Assembly: GCF_029931775.1 (NCBI RefSeq)
Contig: NC_079331.1
Coordinates: 24,987,720-25,051,719 of the forward strand
From: Euleptes europaea
Taxonomy: Eukaryota; Chordata; Lepidosauria; Squamata; Sphaerodactylidae
DNA length: 64,000 nt
Direction of reading: 5' to 3'
Shown: in pieces, positions 1-11,740 of the stretch
Position numbering within the stretch: position 1 is the first letter of the stretch
Layout: the number at the start of each line of letters is the position of its first letter
Notes under the pieces: generated by a model
The model's input: only the letters and a program-made list of their open reading frames with translations
Databases searched by the model: none
What the model was told of the DNA's origin: nothing
Made by a program: the position numbers and the translations under genes

Positions 1-142
1 TCCATTTAATATATCTGTTCCTCCCTTTGTATCTAACTTCTAATTCATTATAGTAATTCATATGTACATTTAATCACATATCCCATCTAGGTTTTAACAT
101 TAGTATTACTTTTTGGTCGATTGAATTAGATCAAAGCATAGC

Positions 143-594
143 TGTGAGGATTCCCAACCTTCCTGTGCAAACTCCATAAAATCACTTGCTCAGACTGTCA
201 TGCAGAAACAAGGAACTTTATTGGAAGCTTCAGGTAGTACAGGCCTTACACTGGTAAAGTTGCAAGTGAATACAGTTTCACAAAGACAGAATTATAACCC
301 CTACGGGAAAGCAGATGTCAAACGTATGTTATGGGAATCTACGAGATAATTGTGCATGGTACAAGAACATCAAAGACCTCAGGGAACTCGTTAGGCTATC
401 TACCCACCAAGGCCACAGCTGGCGGGAGGGAGTCAGAGAGAGCAAGGGAGGTGGACGTGGGAAGAGACATTCCAACCTGGGCCCGTCAGACCCAGCGCCT
501 GAACCAAGGAAAGGCAAAAGGCCTGGACTGCTTTTACGAGTCCAGGGTGGGGGGGAGAGAAACCACACCAGGCAAAGGCATACAGACCCTCACA
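143..594 (-). mobile_element. Solo LTR, Ty3/Gypsy-like, inserted in the L1
   Basis: On the plus strand the segment begins TGTGAG and ends CTCACA, and it is flanked on both sides by the 5-bp duplication ATAGC (138-142 and 595-599). It is alignable, though clearly diverged, with the LTR at 17356-17793. The two share the same ends, the block around TTGCTCAGAC, the block AGAAACAA followed by TTTATTG, and a block near the right end containing CTGCTTTTACGAGT. That relative lies beside a Gypsy pol on the minus strand, which gives this copy the same orientation. No internal region is present, so it is a solo LTR left after LTR-LTR recombination. Confidence 0.85.
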
Positions 595-599
595 ATAGC

Positions 600-3500
600 C
601 TTTAACATACCCCAAGTTAAATTCATTAACACAATATGTTGTCCATGCCATTCTCCCACAAATTCCGCATTCTCCTTTTGATTTATTAATGCAGTGAGTT
701 TGGCCATTTCTGCTAGTTCCAACATTTTATTAATCCAGTCAGTCTTATCTGGTATCTCAGGTAGTTTCCATTTTGCTGCATAAACCAATCTTGCGGCGGT
801 GGTGGCATATATCAAAAAAATCTCTGAATTATAATAGAGTCTGGTATAATACTTAATAACATCATTTCCGGTGTTTTAGGGATGTTTTGTTGTAATATCA
901 ATCGTAATTCATTATAAATCATATCCCAAAAGTTCTTGGCTTTTTCACAGAGCCACCAAGCATGATGAAAGGAACCAATCTCATCTTGACATTTCCAACA
1001 GTTTGGTGACATTGTTCTATGCATCTTAGCTAATTTTTTAGGAGTCAGATACCACCTGTAGATCATCTTGTAAATATTTTCTCTTAACAATTGTGAGAGT
1101 ATATTTTTCATGTCTCTTGACCAAAGTCTTTCCCGTCTATTCAAAGGAATTTGTATCCCAATGTCTGTGCCCAAGTTATCATCATAGGTATTATTTGTTC
1201 TTGCTCTGTATATAATATCAACAGCACCTTGTACATCTTTGAAATTAAATGCTCTTTATTCTCCAATAACATTTGTTGTAAAGTTGGTTTATCTTTATTA
1301 AAACCTACTTTCATGTCCTGTAGATATACAGATTTTATTTGATGGTATTGAAACCAAGTCAAATGTTCTTTTAAATGGTCATGTTCTTTCAGGGCGCGTT
1401 TATTGTCTTGCCATGTCAAAGGTTCTTGGTATGTTACAAACTGGGATGGTCTCAATGGTCGTAACATTAACATTTATTGTGTAGAGATCCATAGAGGTGT
1501 TCTGGTTTCTAAAAGATGCTTGTACCTTAACCAAGTTTTTATCAAAGCAGATTTTACAATATAATGTTGAAAAGCCATATGGTTTATGAGTTTATCATAC
1601 CATAAGTAACCATGCCATCCAAATCTATTATCAAAACCTTCTAAATCCAATAAACGTGTGTTCCTTAGTTGTATCCAGTCCTTTAGCCATACCAAAGCCG
1701 ATGCTTCCTCATACAGTTTAAAATTAGGAAGAGCAAATCCTCCTCTTTCTTTGGAGTCAACCAGATATTTATAGGCTATTCTAGGTTTTTTCCCTTGCCA
1801 TATAAAATTCAACAAGTCTTTCCTCCACACATCAAAATGTTTTGTTTGTATAACTATTGGTAAATTCTGAAACAAAAACAACAGTCTTGGTAAAATATTC
1901 ATTTGTATTACTGAAATACGACCCAGAAAAGAAATACTTTTACTGGACCACGATATCAAATCTTTTTTAACTAATTCCCATAGTTTAACATAATTGTTAA
2001 CTAAGAGGTCTTTACTTTTATTTGTAATCCAAATACCTAGATATTTCACTTTATTTGTTTTCTCCCATCTTGAAATATTTATAAAGTCATTTTGTTCTTC
2101 TTTTGAAAGATTCTTAAACAGTATCTGAGTCTTATCCTGGTTAATTTTGAATCCTGAGACTTCACCATATTGCTTGAATACATCTAACAAATCCTTTATA
2201 GATTGATTCAGATCATTCAAGATAAGTAATAAATCATCTGCAAAAGCTCTCATTTTAAATTCTTGTTTGTTTACTTTAAGACCGTGGATTGCATCTGTAT
2301 CACGTATCATACAACATAAAGTTTCCAGAGTCAGAATAAAAAGCAAAGGAGAAAGCGAGCATCCTTGTCTAGTTACTTTTTATATTTCACAATTAGCTGA
2401 TATGGATTCATTCACTAATATTTTAGCTTTTTGCTTACTATAAATAGCATCAATACCTGACCGAAATCGTACACCAAAATTCATTTTTACCAAAACATTT
2501 TTCATATAATCCCAAGAGACCATGTCAAAAGCTTTCTCAGCATCCAAAAAAATAAAAACAGCTTGATTATTTTGTTCATAATATTCCATTGCATATAATA
2601 GGATCCTCATGTTGTCTTTAATCTGTCTTCCAGGAACAAAGCCTGCTTGGTCCTCATAAATCAAAGTTGTGATGAATTGCTTTAAACGATTCGATAATAT
2701 AGAAGCATATATTTTGTAATCCACATTCAGTAAATAAATTGGTCTATAATTGGTTACTTTTTCCGGGTCTTTCCCAGATTTATGGATTAAAGATATGAAA
2801 GCATGAGACCACGTCTCGGGAGAAAGTCCCGTATCTAAAATCGTATTACATACCTTCAAGAAGGGATTCTTTAAGTCATCTTTAAACAACTTAAAAAACA
2901 AAGCTGTAATTCCGTCTGGGCTAGGTGTTTTATCTATCTTTTGTTTAGATATTTCTTCCTCTATTTCTGTTGTTGTAATTGGGGCATCCATAGCTTTATG
3001 TTGTTTGGAGGATAACTTATTGACATTTACCATTTTCAAATATTTGTCCATTTTTTTTTCTGAGATGAGATTTTATGGTACAGTCTAGTATAAAATGATA
3101 CAAATTCTTTCTGTATGACTGTTGTAGTGTAAACCGGTCCTTTGTCCGTCTGTATTTTGCTGATTATCTTCTTCTGCTTGGAGTCTCTCAGTTGACTGGC
3201 CAAGAGTTTACCTGGGTGGTTTGCATGTTCAAAGTATCTTTGCTTCGCATACTTCATATTTTTGTTCATTTCTTCCATAACCACCAAGTTAAGTTGATGC
3301 TTAACAACCTTAATTTTTGTCAAAATATCTTTCCTTTGAGTCCAAAATAAGTTGTAATTCCCAAAGTATGTCATTTGTTTGTTGTAGTTGTTTTTTCCTC
3401 CATGCAGAATTTTTCTGAATCATAAATCCTCTCAACACAGCTTTAATAGCATCCCAAATTATATTTAAGCTGGTTTCTCCATTCACATTAATCTCAAAAA

Positions 3501-4310
3501 AGTCCTTAATAAGAGTATGGATTTCTTTTTTTATATATTATCCTCTTGTAAAAGTTTATCATTTAATCTCCATCCGAATGCTTGTCTATTGTTCCATTCA
3601 AAGGAAACCGGATTATGATCTGAGAAAGTTCTAGGTACTACTTGCACCTTACATAATTGTGTAAATATAGTTCTACTTTCCCATATCATATCAATGCGGG
3701 CGTGTGAATCGTGTCTCGCAGAATAGAAGGTATATTCTTTCGATGACGTGTTCATTGTTCTCCAAATGTCTTGTATTTTAAATTCCTCAATAAGTTGAAA
3801 AAAAGTCTTAGGAAGGCAGCCTTCCTTGTCATCTTTGGCCTTTGATTTTTTGTCCATCGCACAATCTATAACTCCATTAAAATCACCCATTAATAGTATT
3901 TGTTCTTCAGCATGTTGCAATAGAATGTCATGAAGCTGCTTATAGAATTGTGCTTTACCTTCATTAGGTGTGTAGATCCCTACCACCAATGTTTTTTGGC
4001 CCAATATTTTAGCTCTGATTACAAGTATTCTGCCTTCTTCATCTTTATATACACGCTCTGGGACAAATGAAGCATGTGCATAAATAGCTACTCCTTTAGT
4101 TTTTGTATTTGATGAAGAGATGAAGATTTGCCCCAGAGAATTTCATTCTAGGTACTTATCTTTCCTGGCAATGTGAGTTTCTTGCAAGCATATTAAAGAG
4201 TATTTTTGTTTTTTTTAAAAAATTAAAAATCCGTCCTCTTTTCACCTTTTCATTTAGACCATTTACATTCCACAAAATAACTTTAGCCATACTGTCAGAG
4301 TGTTAAAATA
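600..4310 (-). pseudogene. L1 ORF2p remnant (endonuclease, reverse transcriptase, Cys region)
   Basis: The endonuclease part lies at about 3531-4310: it shows LLMGDFNGVID and, near its end, SDHNPV, both apurinic-endonuclease-type motifs. Reverse transcriptase lies at 1474-3051, with SPDGITALFFK, NYRPIYLLN, a FLDAEKAFD block and the catalytic FADDLLLI. The C-terminal zinc-knuckle-like segment is near 820-1174 (CWKC followed by HHAWWLC). Several frame changes and stops separate the pieces, so no functional protein is expected. The far C-terminal end is cut by the solo LTR at 143-594. Confidence 0.85.
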
Positions 4311-4316
4311 TAAATT

Positions 4317-5279
4317 TTATAGTCCGCCCACTGCTCCTTTCTCTGATTCATCTTCTTCTTCTTGACTTGAGTCTTGTTTCTGGTCTGGTGTAAGGCCTGT
4401 AAGTTCTTTTCTATATTTCCTCAGAAATTTCCCAACATCTTCCATTGTGGTGATAGTGTATTTCACTTCTTTAAAGGTGACTGTTAATCCTTGTGGTAAC
4501 AGCCATCTGTATCTTATTCCACTTTTCCTCAAAGATGCTGTGAAGTCTTTAAACATGTTCCTTTTTGTCATCAGATGTCTTGGTATGTCCTTGAGTAGTA
4601 TTAATGCATTACCTTCCAGAACAATTGGATCTTTGTAGTGTTGTTGCATTATTATATATTTCATCCTGACATCACAAAAGGATATCATGACATCTCTTGC
4701 CTTTGCTCTCTTCAATTTAAGGGGCAAAGGCATTCTGTAAATTTTATTGATTGAATGGTCTAATTCTTGTTCTTCAATGTGGAATAGGTCGGCTAATTCA
4801 CCAGTGATTCTCTCGTTGCACCACAATCTTCAGGTAGCTTTCTCAGGCGTAGGTTAGATTCTCTGACTTTCATGTCCATCATAGCATAGGTCTTTCGCGG
4901 TTTCCTCCTGTGTTTGCAGTTTTTCCAGTTGTTTTTCATGTCCTTCCACTTTTTTCCTCACTTCTTTATGATCTTCAGTCATTTTCTTTACAGAGGCATC
5001 CATTGTCTTCATATCAGTCTGCAGTGAAGTAACCTGTGTCTTCACCTCCATCACTTCTTTTGTAACAGTATCCAGTTTTCCAGCTAACATTTCTGTTAGC
5101 TGGTTCATTTGCTTTTCTTGTTGTTTAGACATTTGTTCTATTTGTTTGGTAAAGATATCAGTTTGCTTGGCTAAAAGATCTTGCATCTTTTTATCTTGTT
5201 TCTCCATTGTAGTATCTGTAGAAGGTTTTGGTATTGCAGGGCTATGCAGTGAACCAGAACGTTGCCGTGGAGCAGACAT
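4317..5279 (-). pseudogene. L1 ORF1p remnant (coiled coil plus RNA-binding domains)
   Basis: Two adjoining open stretches in different frames (4854-5279 and 4317-4826) together resemble L1 ORF1p. The first encodes a polar N-terminus followed by a Gln/Lys/Met/Glu-rich segment with heptad-like spacing, expected of the trimerising coiled coil. The second carries the RRM/C-terminal-type region, with a basic stretch around KLKRAKARD and the hydrophobic pattern of the L1 transposase-22 family. The change of frame near 4830-4855 breaks the gene. In a working L1 this protein coats the element RNA and acts as a nucleic-acid chaperone. It lies just upstream of ORF2, as expected. Confidence 0.8.
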
Positions 5280-5569
5280 ATAATCTAGCGGTAATCTCAG
5301 TAAAAAGGCAGGTCTCCAATCTTTTATTCCTTAAATACGCTAGTTCTAATAAAGTCTCCCAGCTAATTTGCCATATTTTCTTATATTTTGGCCTTCCAAT
5401 TTAAAGTAAAAAGCAGATCTTAGATTTTAAGTCACCATAGAGAATAAGGACACTCTAGGTCGGCTTCTAGGACAGGAAATAGGAAGTACCGCGGACTTTC
5501 TGTCATCTCCTTTCTATGATCAGGCAGGATGATTTTACCTGTTACACAGGGAAACACACTTCCGGTCCT

Positions 5570-6057
5570 ACGGTGTTGCTTTGCAGCCACCTAAGCGGGG
5601 TGGGGCTGGGAGATCCAGCCAAGCCTGCAAGGCAACGTGGTCTGACCGCGGCACACGGTCAACAGACATCAGACCCACATCAACCCCCATACCAAAGATC
5701 AAACCTAGCATGTGGCCTGCTTGATGTGTGGGACCTGATACAATCTGGGAGAGTCCCAGTGCCGCCATGATGGACACTAGGCCCATAGCCTGCGATGATG
5801 AGGCCCCGTCGGCATCGGCATTGACGTCCCCCAAAACCATCAGTCTGGGGAACTGCAGGGCCCAGTCCGATAACACCTCCTACAGGCTTGGCAGGATGCC
5901 TGCTGGTGCGTTGGGTGGCCGGTACGCCAGCCAGATTGCCAAACTCTCCTCAACATCCCACACCAGGCCAACACAATCTATGCCAGAGATCTTTGGGGCA
6001 GGGAGTGCCCTGAAGGAGAAAGACTCCCAGATGAGCATCACCCCTCCTCTTTCTTAA
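5570..6057 (-). mobile_element. L2/CR1-group LINE endonuclease fragment
   Basis: Read on the minus strand, 6057 to 5570 encodes an apurinic-type endonuclease piece: SGIDCVGLVWDVEESLAIWL, then LAYRPPNAPAG, MVLGDVNADAD, SGPTHQAGHMLGLIFG and RSDHVAL. The order (a substrate loop, the GDxN block, the SDH block) is that of non-LTR retrotransposon endonucleases of the L2/CR1/Jockey group. A stop lies just before the EVLSDWAL segment, so it is a fossil. It is a different LINE from the L1 beside it. The exact clade is not certain from this fragment. Confidence 0.75.
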
Positions 6058-6059
6058 AA

Positions 6060-6490
6060 AACAAACAGGGGGAAAAACAAGGGAAAAAACTTAAAATTCA
6101 GCAATTAATTGAGATTTTTTAAAGGAGGGGAGGGGGGAAAGGATATACATAAAGGTAAAAATATAGCAGTGGTGGCAGATCTACACATAATTTTCTATAA
6201 ACGGTTTTCAAATATCTTAAAATAAGCCCATACACAGTTGCTGTCTCTATGCCATGTGTTCAAATATTGATAGTGTCCTCAGCCCATTGATTTACCAGAG
6301 GTGGGCTTTTATCTTTCCAGTGTTGTAATACAAGTCTTGTAGTTGTAGTAACGGCACAGAGAATCCATTTTTGTTGACCATCAGTTATCCTCCAAGAGAT
6401 GGGCAGATCGCTTAAGAGTACACAAGCATCCTCAAAAAACAATGAACACAGATTGGTATAACCGTGATATGGATTTAACAATATTCAATT
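6060..6490 (-). mobile_element. L1 ORF2 C-terminal / 3' fragment
   Basis: Minus-strand 6481-6260 encodes a short L1-like C-terminal segment that includes AVTTTTRLVLQHWKDK and SPPLVNQWAED, matching the region after the Cys motif in L1 ORF2p. 6060-6260 would be the tail of that frame and 3' UTR. It looks like a 5'-truncated L1 end, distinct from the longer copy at 1-5570. No target duplication was identified. Confidence 0.55.
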
Positions 6491-8860
6491 CCTGATTTTT
6501 TTTTAATGCCCCCTGGTGGCAGGGAGAGGAAATGTCTACCATGGGTGAGGCTATTTCTCAAACCTCCAACCTCTTCCGCCCCTTTAGTAGTTTTGCAAAT
6601 AACATTTTAGCTTGGGAAAATGCCAAGGAAGGGCAGGCAGGCGCCTCTCCGGCCTTTTATGCATGGCTGTTTCCCTCATGGTCACTGCTCCAATGACCTC
6701 GGGTCTTTGGAGTATGCATGCTGTTTCCAGAGACCAGAGGTCGTCTGGCACTCCCCCTGTGTTTTGCCCGGGACCTGGTTTATCTCGAATTTGAAAACAC
6801 TGGCAAAAACCATGGGTTTTTTTCTGCAACAGACCACCATTAAACCAATTTCAAAACATGAAAAAATTAATCTTACTTGTCTCAGCAAACATTGGTCATT
6901 TATGCATGGTCGCTTTACCCTCCTTTATTCCCTGTTTCAGCCAGGATCACATTTTTCAGTATGCACGTTACCTCATTCCTTGGAAGCTCAATGCTGTTTC
7001 AATGCAAAACGAAACTGGCTTTTCCCATTCCTCTTCTGGCCCAAATTAAACCGTTCATTCTGGCTTGTTCCGAAGTCACAGAGCATGCATACTCCGTTTT
7101 CGGGTTGAGCTTCGCCCCACCCTTTTCCAAACCCCTCTTCAAGGCAGCATGCAGATAGCCAAACAGGGGAAGCACAAAAGATTGGCTTCTCACACCTCCA
7201 ATCAAGAAGCAGTGTGTAAAAAGGCAGGGATTCAAGTGCTTCCTTCTTCCTGCTACCTCGGAGCTCTTTCTGAGCAAAAGAAAGGCTTTTTTAAAATGAG
7301 GCTTGTATTTCTCCCCCCTCCCTTCTTTCAGATTGCTCCGTTTTTTGTTCTTAAAATGCTTTATTATGCGGCAGTTGGGTCTGGGGGGAAGGAAATCTTC
7401 TCTCAGGGTGAGTACTGCGAAGTCAGCCAATTACAGAGCAACATTTAAAGAGGTGGGACTGATTTGAACTTGGGAGACTTCTTTTCTGTATTCATGCCTC
7501 CATTAGCACACAGTTTCGCCCCTGATCATTCCAGCCAATGCATACAGTTTTCCCCAACCTGGGTTACTTTGATCCTGGCTGAAATGGGGAATAAAGGAGT
7601 TTAAAGCGAAGGCATAGATGACCTTCGATTACAAAAGTAAAAGGCATAAAGCTGAACAGAAGCCAACTCATGATATCTGAACAAAGGCTTATACATACAA
7701 TAATAACCACATCCTCTTTCACTAGATCTGAAGACTTTGATGGCGAATTCAGAGGCACTTTCCCTGTTTCTGCCTCTCCGTTCTCTGCCATTGCTGTTGG
7801 TCTCCTTTCTTAGGCTCTCCTTCGAAAAGACACCTGGTGTGAAGTCTCATTCCTCCACAAGCAACAATGTACAGTGAGATACAACACATGTTAAAAAAAG
7901 AGGAAGTGAGCGAGTCCTCCTGCCTTGGGGTTGTGAGCAGCTAGAGCGAGGCGAAGGGCACTCGCTCTTCCAAAGGAGGTTCCACTGTTGGGTTTTGCCC
8001 CTTTCCCCCATCCTGGGGGGATGGCTGGAGCTGTTTAGATGGTTCCCAGACTCCAAAGTGCGGGTCCAGGGTGTCTCCCATCACTAGTATTCAGGGGGAT
8101 GCTGCCTCTGAACATGGAGGTTCCATTTAGTCACCATGGCAAAAAGCCGTGGATGAACCCACCCTCCATGGATTTTCCTAATTCTTCCTTAAAGCCACCT
8201 AAGCCCATGACCCTCCCCACACCCCGTGGCAGTCCAGGAAGACAAGCCTCCCTTTTACCCATGTCATGCTGGAGAGGGCCTACCCTCTACACACTTAATA
8301 ATGCTGGAGCAGAGGTTTAGGCTACTTGGCTCGTGGCTTTCCTCAGAATCACATTCCGTAGCTTCCGGTCTTCCAGACGGGAGACCTATTTGAGCAAGCA
8401 GTTGCATCTCTTTGTTGGGAGATCAAGAAGTTCTCGTTTGAGCTTCCCAACAATCCTCCTATGGGGGGGGGGGGGCACTGGAAACCAGAGACGTGTTCCT
8501 TTTTACTTTGACCCTCTCTTCACCTCTGCTGGACTTTGTGCTGCCAACACCCTGCAGGAAAACAACTCCTCAGTTATCTCCCGGAGAGGCAGCAAATTCC
8601 GCGAATCTGCACCATCCTTGAACTTTGGCAGTTTCATGGTTATTTTTGCTTCCCCGTCTTTTAGGAGGGGGGTTGGGGGGAGGAACCCCGCTTGGGAGTT
8701 TCTCTGCCTCATTGCTGGCTTTCACCTGAAAGGAGGGGGTGATTTGATTGATTGTTTGGGGGGGGGGAGGATCTGCTTTGTTGTTGTTGTCATCATTCTC
8801 ATTGTTGCCTTTTTTGTGGCAGTTTGGTATCTTCTTGCGTTCTCTGGTCTGCAGAAGGTT
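6490..8860. other. Gene-free stretch with inverted-repeat DNA and homopolymer runs
   Basis: No host exon could be supported here. Open frames of up to about 200 aa exist (for example 8333-8929) but lack recognisable domains, and they run through poly-G and simple sequence. The left part (6600-7640) contains repeated and inverted blocks built on TTATGCATGG and GAGTATGCATGC words, so it is probably non-autonomous interspersed-repeat DNA. The right part shows nothing I can name. Confidence 0.5.
6894..7623. repeat. Inverted repeat pair (about 54-bp arms)
   Basis: The segment 6894-6948 (GGTCATTTATGCATGGTCGC to CCAGGATC) reappears as its reverse complement at 7571-7623 (GATCCTGGCTGAAATGGGGA to AGATGACC), with roughly 80-85 percent identity. 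A second, shorter inverted pair, GGAGTATGCATGCT, lies inside or beside it (about 6712 and 7080). The arms do not end in a recognisable transposon terminus. It could be one element copied head to head, or a foldback-type non-autonomous element. Confidence 0.6.
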
Positions 8861-8862
8861 TT

Positions 8863-9154
8863 TATTAAGTCCGCGTGGGGAGGACACACGAGGTCGAGAC
8901 GGAGTTCTAACAACAATGCTTTATTGTAGTGAAGAACAGAACTAAAGAACACAGTGCAATGGCCCTGCTTATATGCCCCCCTGGCCGCCCGCAGCAACTC
9001 CCCCCTGATCCGTGAAAGGGGGGAACAACCCTGGGTCGCCAATGGCGCATGCCGTCTTAGGGCCAATGGCGCGTGCCAGTTTAGGATTCTTCGTCCGGGA
9101 CTCAGGCTCCTAAGTTTCCCCCTGCATATCACCTAACTATGTACATACATAACA
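8863..9154 (-). mobile_element. Solo LTR, endogenous-retrovirus-like
   Basis: On the minus strand the segment starts TGTTATGTATGTACATAG. It carries a TATA-like CATATAAGC followed by a poly-A signal CAATAAAG about 50 bp later, then a short U5-like stretch. That is the layout of a retroviral LTR. The two imperfect CCAATGGCGC-type blocks could be CCAAT-box repeats. GTTTT lies on both sides (8858-8862 and 9155-9159), a tentative target duplication, although the left end then lacks the usual terminal dinucleotide. The family is not certain and no internal region is seen. Confidence 0.6.
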
Positions 9155-9900
9155 GTTTTGGTGGATTTATTGAGTCTAGCACACTCTCTTGGAAGGTTTG
9201 TTGTGCATTTAGCCATTTTAGAGACACTACTAGCTTTAATAAGGGCCTGTTAGGAACTTGTTGGGTTACATTACCCTCAAATTTAAACCATAGCCGTAAC
9301 GCTGTATTTTGTTAACCAATTAGGCTTCTGTTAGGCCTTAAAAAGAGCGAAGGATACCAATTTCCAAATACTTAAATAAATAGCTTAAAACATTTCTTGG
9401 TAGGCTCTCCTGGGCTGTATTGAGGCTGGCTGAGGTTAGAGTTACAAGTCCACGGTTCGGGAAGCATCCTGGTTCCTTGGGAATTCATTGGCGGAGCACC
9501 CAGTGTTTTAATATCTTCAGTGCAGGTACTTCTCCTTTATAAAAAGCTGCCTAATTCCATCTCCAAGACAGTGCAAGAGGTTAAACTTGGACAGGTAGAC
9601 CAGGAACTCGTCACCAGGTAGTTGTTTAAAAAACAAACAAACAACAAATTATTAACTCAAGGTTAGGTTAGGGCCTTTTTTTTTTTTTTTTTTTGCAAAA
9701 GGGTGCTCCGTGACCTGGCTCCCTGGTACACACAAAAAACAAACAAACCTTAGTTTCTTGGGGGAGAGGTCATAAAAAGTTTTCAGGGCAGGGACAGATC
9801 GTAGTTACAGGAAAGGTCCTTAATTTCCCTGCATTACAGATAACCGGAGGATCCATGTTAGGCACAGTGCCAGCTGTGTAGGGTTCAGATCAGTCGAGGG
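9155..9900. other. Gene-free AT-rich stretch with poly-T and duplicated segment
   Basis: No gene is supported. It holds a poly-T run of about 20 bases (near 9675-9694) and A-rich AACAAACAAAC words. It also holds a 33-bp block (9699-9731) identical to part of the hAT coding region at 10249-10281. Otherwise I see nothing in it. Confidence 0.5.
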
Positions 9901-11293
9901 AGAGACCTGAATCATCTCTCAACCTCTGGATTCCGGAACCATCTGATGAAGCACACCAGGCTGTGCTCCTTCAGGGTGAGAGAGAGGCTGGTGCACCAGT
10001 GGCCAAGGGGCCAGGAGCCAGCCCAGGGGAGAGGCGATCACCGCCCTCACCTCGTGCTCTCCCCAGTGCATGCAGTGCAGGATCTCTGGTAGGGAAGGGA
10101 CGCCAAGCAACTCTGTCCGAGATGCTTGGTGAGGGTAGCACTGGTAGGGTGCCAAGAGGTGGGATTAAGGCAGCTGCACTCGTTTCATTGGTGAGATGAT
10201 CGCGCTTGATGGGCTGCCCTTCAGCATTGTAGAGAAAGTCGGCTTCCTAAGGGTGCTCCGTGACCTGGCTCCCTGGTACACGATGAGTAGGGCCGTACAG
10301 GGCTGCCAGGGAGTATGTGAAGGCACAGATTTCCTGTACTGCCAGGAGAATGTGCACTTCACATCCAACATCTGGAGTAGCCCGCAGGAGCAGCATGGGT
10401 ACCTCTCCCTAACTGCGCCCTGGTGGCAACCCAACAAGGTTCTGGGTGGGGGTGAGCAGCACTAGGTAGGATGAGGGCCGGCGGGCTATCGCCAGGCTCT
10501 GCACTACACTGAGCAGTTCAATGTGGTGCACATGTCAGACAACATCGCCTCCACCATCAGACACCAGTTAGTGTCCTGGGTAGGCAGGGATGTCACCAGG
10601 GGCTTCATGGTGATGGATGGTGGCAAAAACATCAGGACAGCAGCAGCAACATTGGGCCTGGAGTCACGGATTTACTGTGTGGCCCACCTCCTCCACCTTG
10701 TGGTGTGGGATGCCCTGGGCCTGGGCTCTTCAGAGGAATCCAGACTGGACGTTATGACTTGTGATTTCCGGCATATCATCATGAAATGCCGGCATCTCAC
10801 GGGTCATTTCTCACAAAGTTTGAAGGATAAATTTCTGCTGTGTGAGAAGCAGGCCCAGAAAGGTGTGCTGTAGCTCCGCCTTTTTGGTGACATCAGCACT
10901 CGCTGGAACTCCACCCCCACCATGCTTGAGCATTTGGTGGAGCAGAGGAGAGCCCTCAAACATTGCTCCGTGAGAGCGAGGTGTTACGGCAAGAGAACCA
11001 CCTCAACCAGGACAAATCTCTCAAACCATGGAGGTCCTTCAGCCCTTTAAGGACTACACACAGTTACTCTCATCTGACACAGTGACGCTGGCTCTGATCA
11101 TTCCCATTATGCACACGCTTCATGAGAGGGAGGCCGAGTTTCTGGAGCCAGCCAAAGGACATGAAGACTACATTCCAGCAGTGCGCCCGCTGATGCTGAG
11201 GCTGCAAAACGGTGTGATAACCCATCTTCTGCCTCTTGCCCAGCAGCCGGTCCACATGTTTGTGACCATGTGTGACCCACGCATCAAGGGCAG
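9900..11293 (+). pseudogene. hAT-superfamily transposase remnant, 5' part
   Basis: Several plus-strand frames encode successive hAT (ZBED-like) transposase segments. These are QATLSEMLG (about 10108-10134), then MIALDGLPFSIVEKVGFLRV (from 10196) with APWYTMSRAV. Next comes the RNase-H-fold core VMDGGKNIRTAAATLGL with YCVAHLLHLVV (10523-10873), then the ECF-type region with QPFKDYTQLLSSD and VTMCDPRIKGS (11028-11293). Stops and frame changes separate them, so it is dead. The reading is cut at 11293 by the LTR element and resumes at 22079. No terminal inverted repeats were found. Confidence 0.85.
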
Positions 11294-11740
11294 TGTGACA
11301 GCAAGGTAGACTTCCCCTGACTATGGAAGCTCCACTGATTTAGCAATTTGTAATAATCTCTTTTCCTTTCTGTAAAATGTATTAGGGCAACCAGGGAATA
11401 GCTTGTTGCTGGGCAGAATATCCCTGTATGTCTGTGTGCTAAGGAAGTGGGTTAAGAGTCATGGAGAGTCAGAGTGAACTATAAACATTGATAGGAGAAA
11501 CTGGATAGAACTGAACTGTACTGCGCTGCCTCTATGTCTGGAGTGCTATCAGCCTACCCTGAATGTTGATGGGTTGTCATATCTTGAATTTGGATAAATA
11601 TCCCTTCCTCAGTATGATCGGGGCTCAGAGATTTTTACTCGATAGAGTGCTCTGGGTCGCAGCTGCCAGAATAAACTGTTTTCTTGAATAACGATCTGCA
11701 GGTCTCTCTCTCCCCCCACGAACCCCCGTTTGCCGTATCA
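11294..11740 (+). repeat. 5' LTR of the 10.8-kb element
   Basis: 447 bp with TG...CA ends. A TATA-like CTATAAAC (about 11479) lies some 195 bp upstream of an AATAAA signal (about 11670). It is practically identical to 21632-22078. Confidence 0.9.

Larger units (their letters stand above)
1..5570 (-). mobile_element. L1-clade LINE, long copy, decayed, open at left edge
   Basis: Read on the minus strand, this stretch holds the parts of an L1 in order: a short 5' leader (about 5280-5570), ORF1 (4317-5279), then ORF2 endonuclease, reverse transcriptase and C-terminal cysteine region down to about 600. The likely 3' UTR runs off the left edge. The coding frames are broken at many places, so it is an old, inactive copy. 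A solo LTR (143-594) sits inside its 3' part with a 5-bp target duplication, so the L1 landed first. L1 is common in squamates. Its 5' boundary near 5570 is approximate, because another LINE fragment abuts it there. Confidence 0.85.

Noticed and set aside
8333-8929. 198-aa plus-strand open frame
   Set aside because: It runs through poly-G and simple sequence and into an LTR; no motif is recognised.
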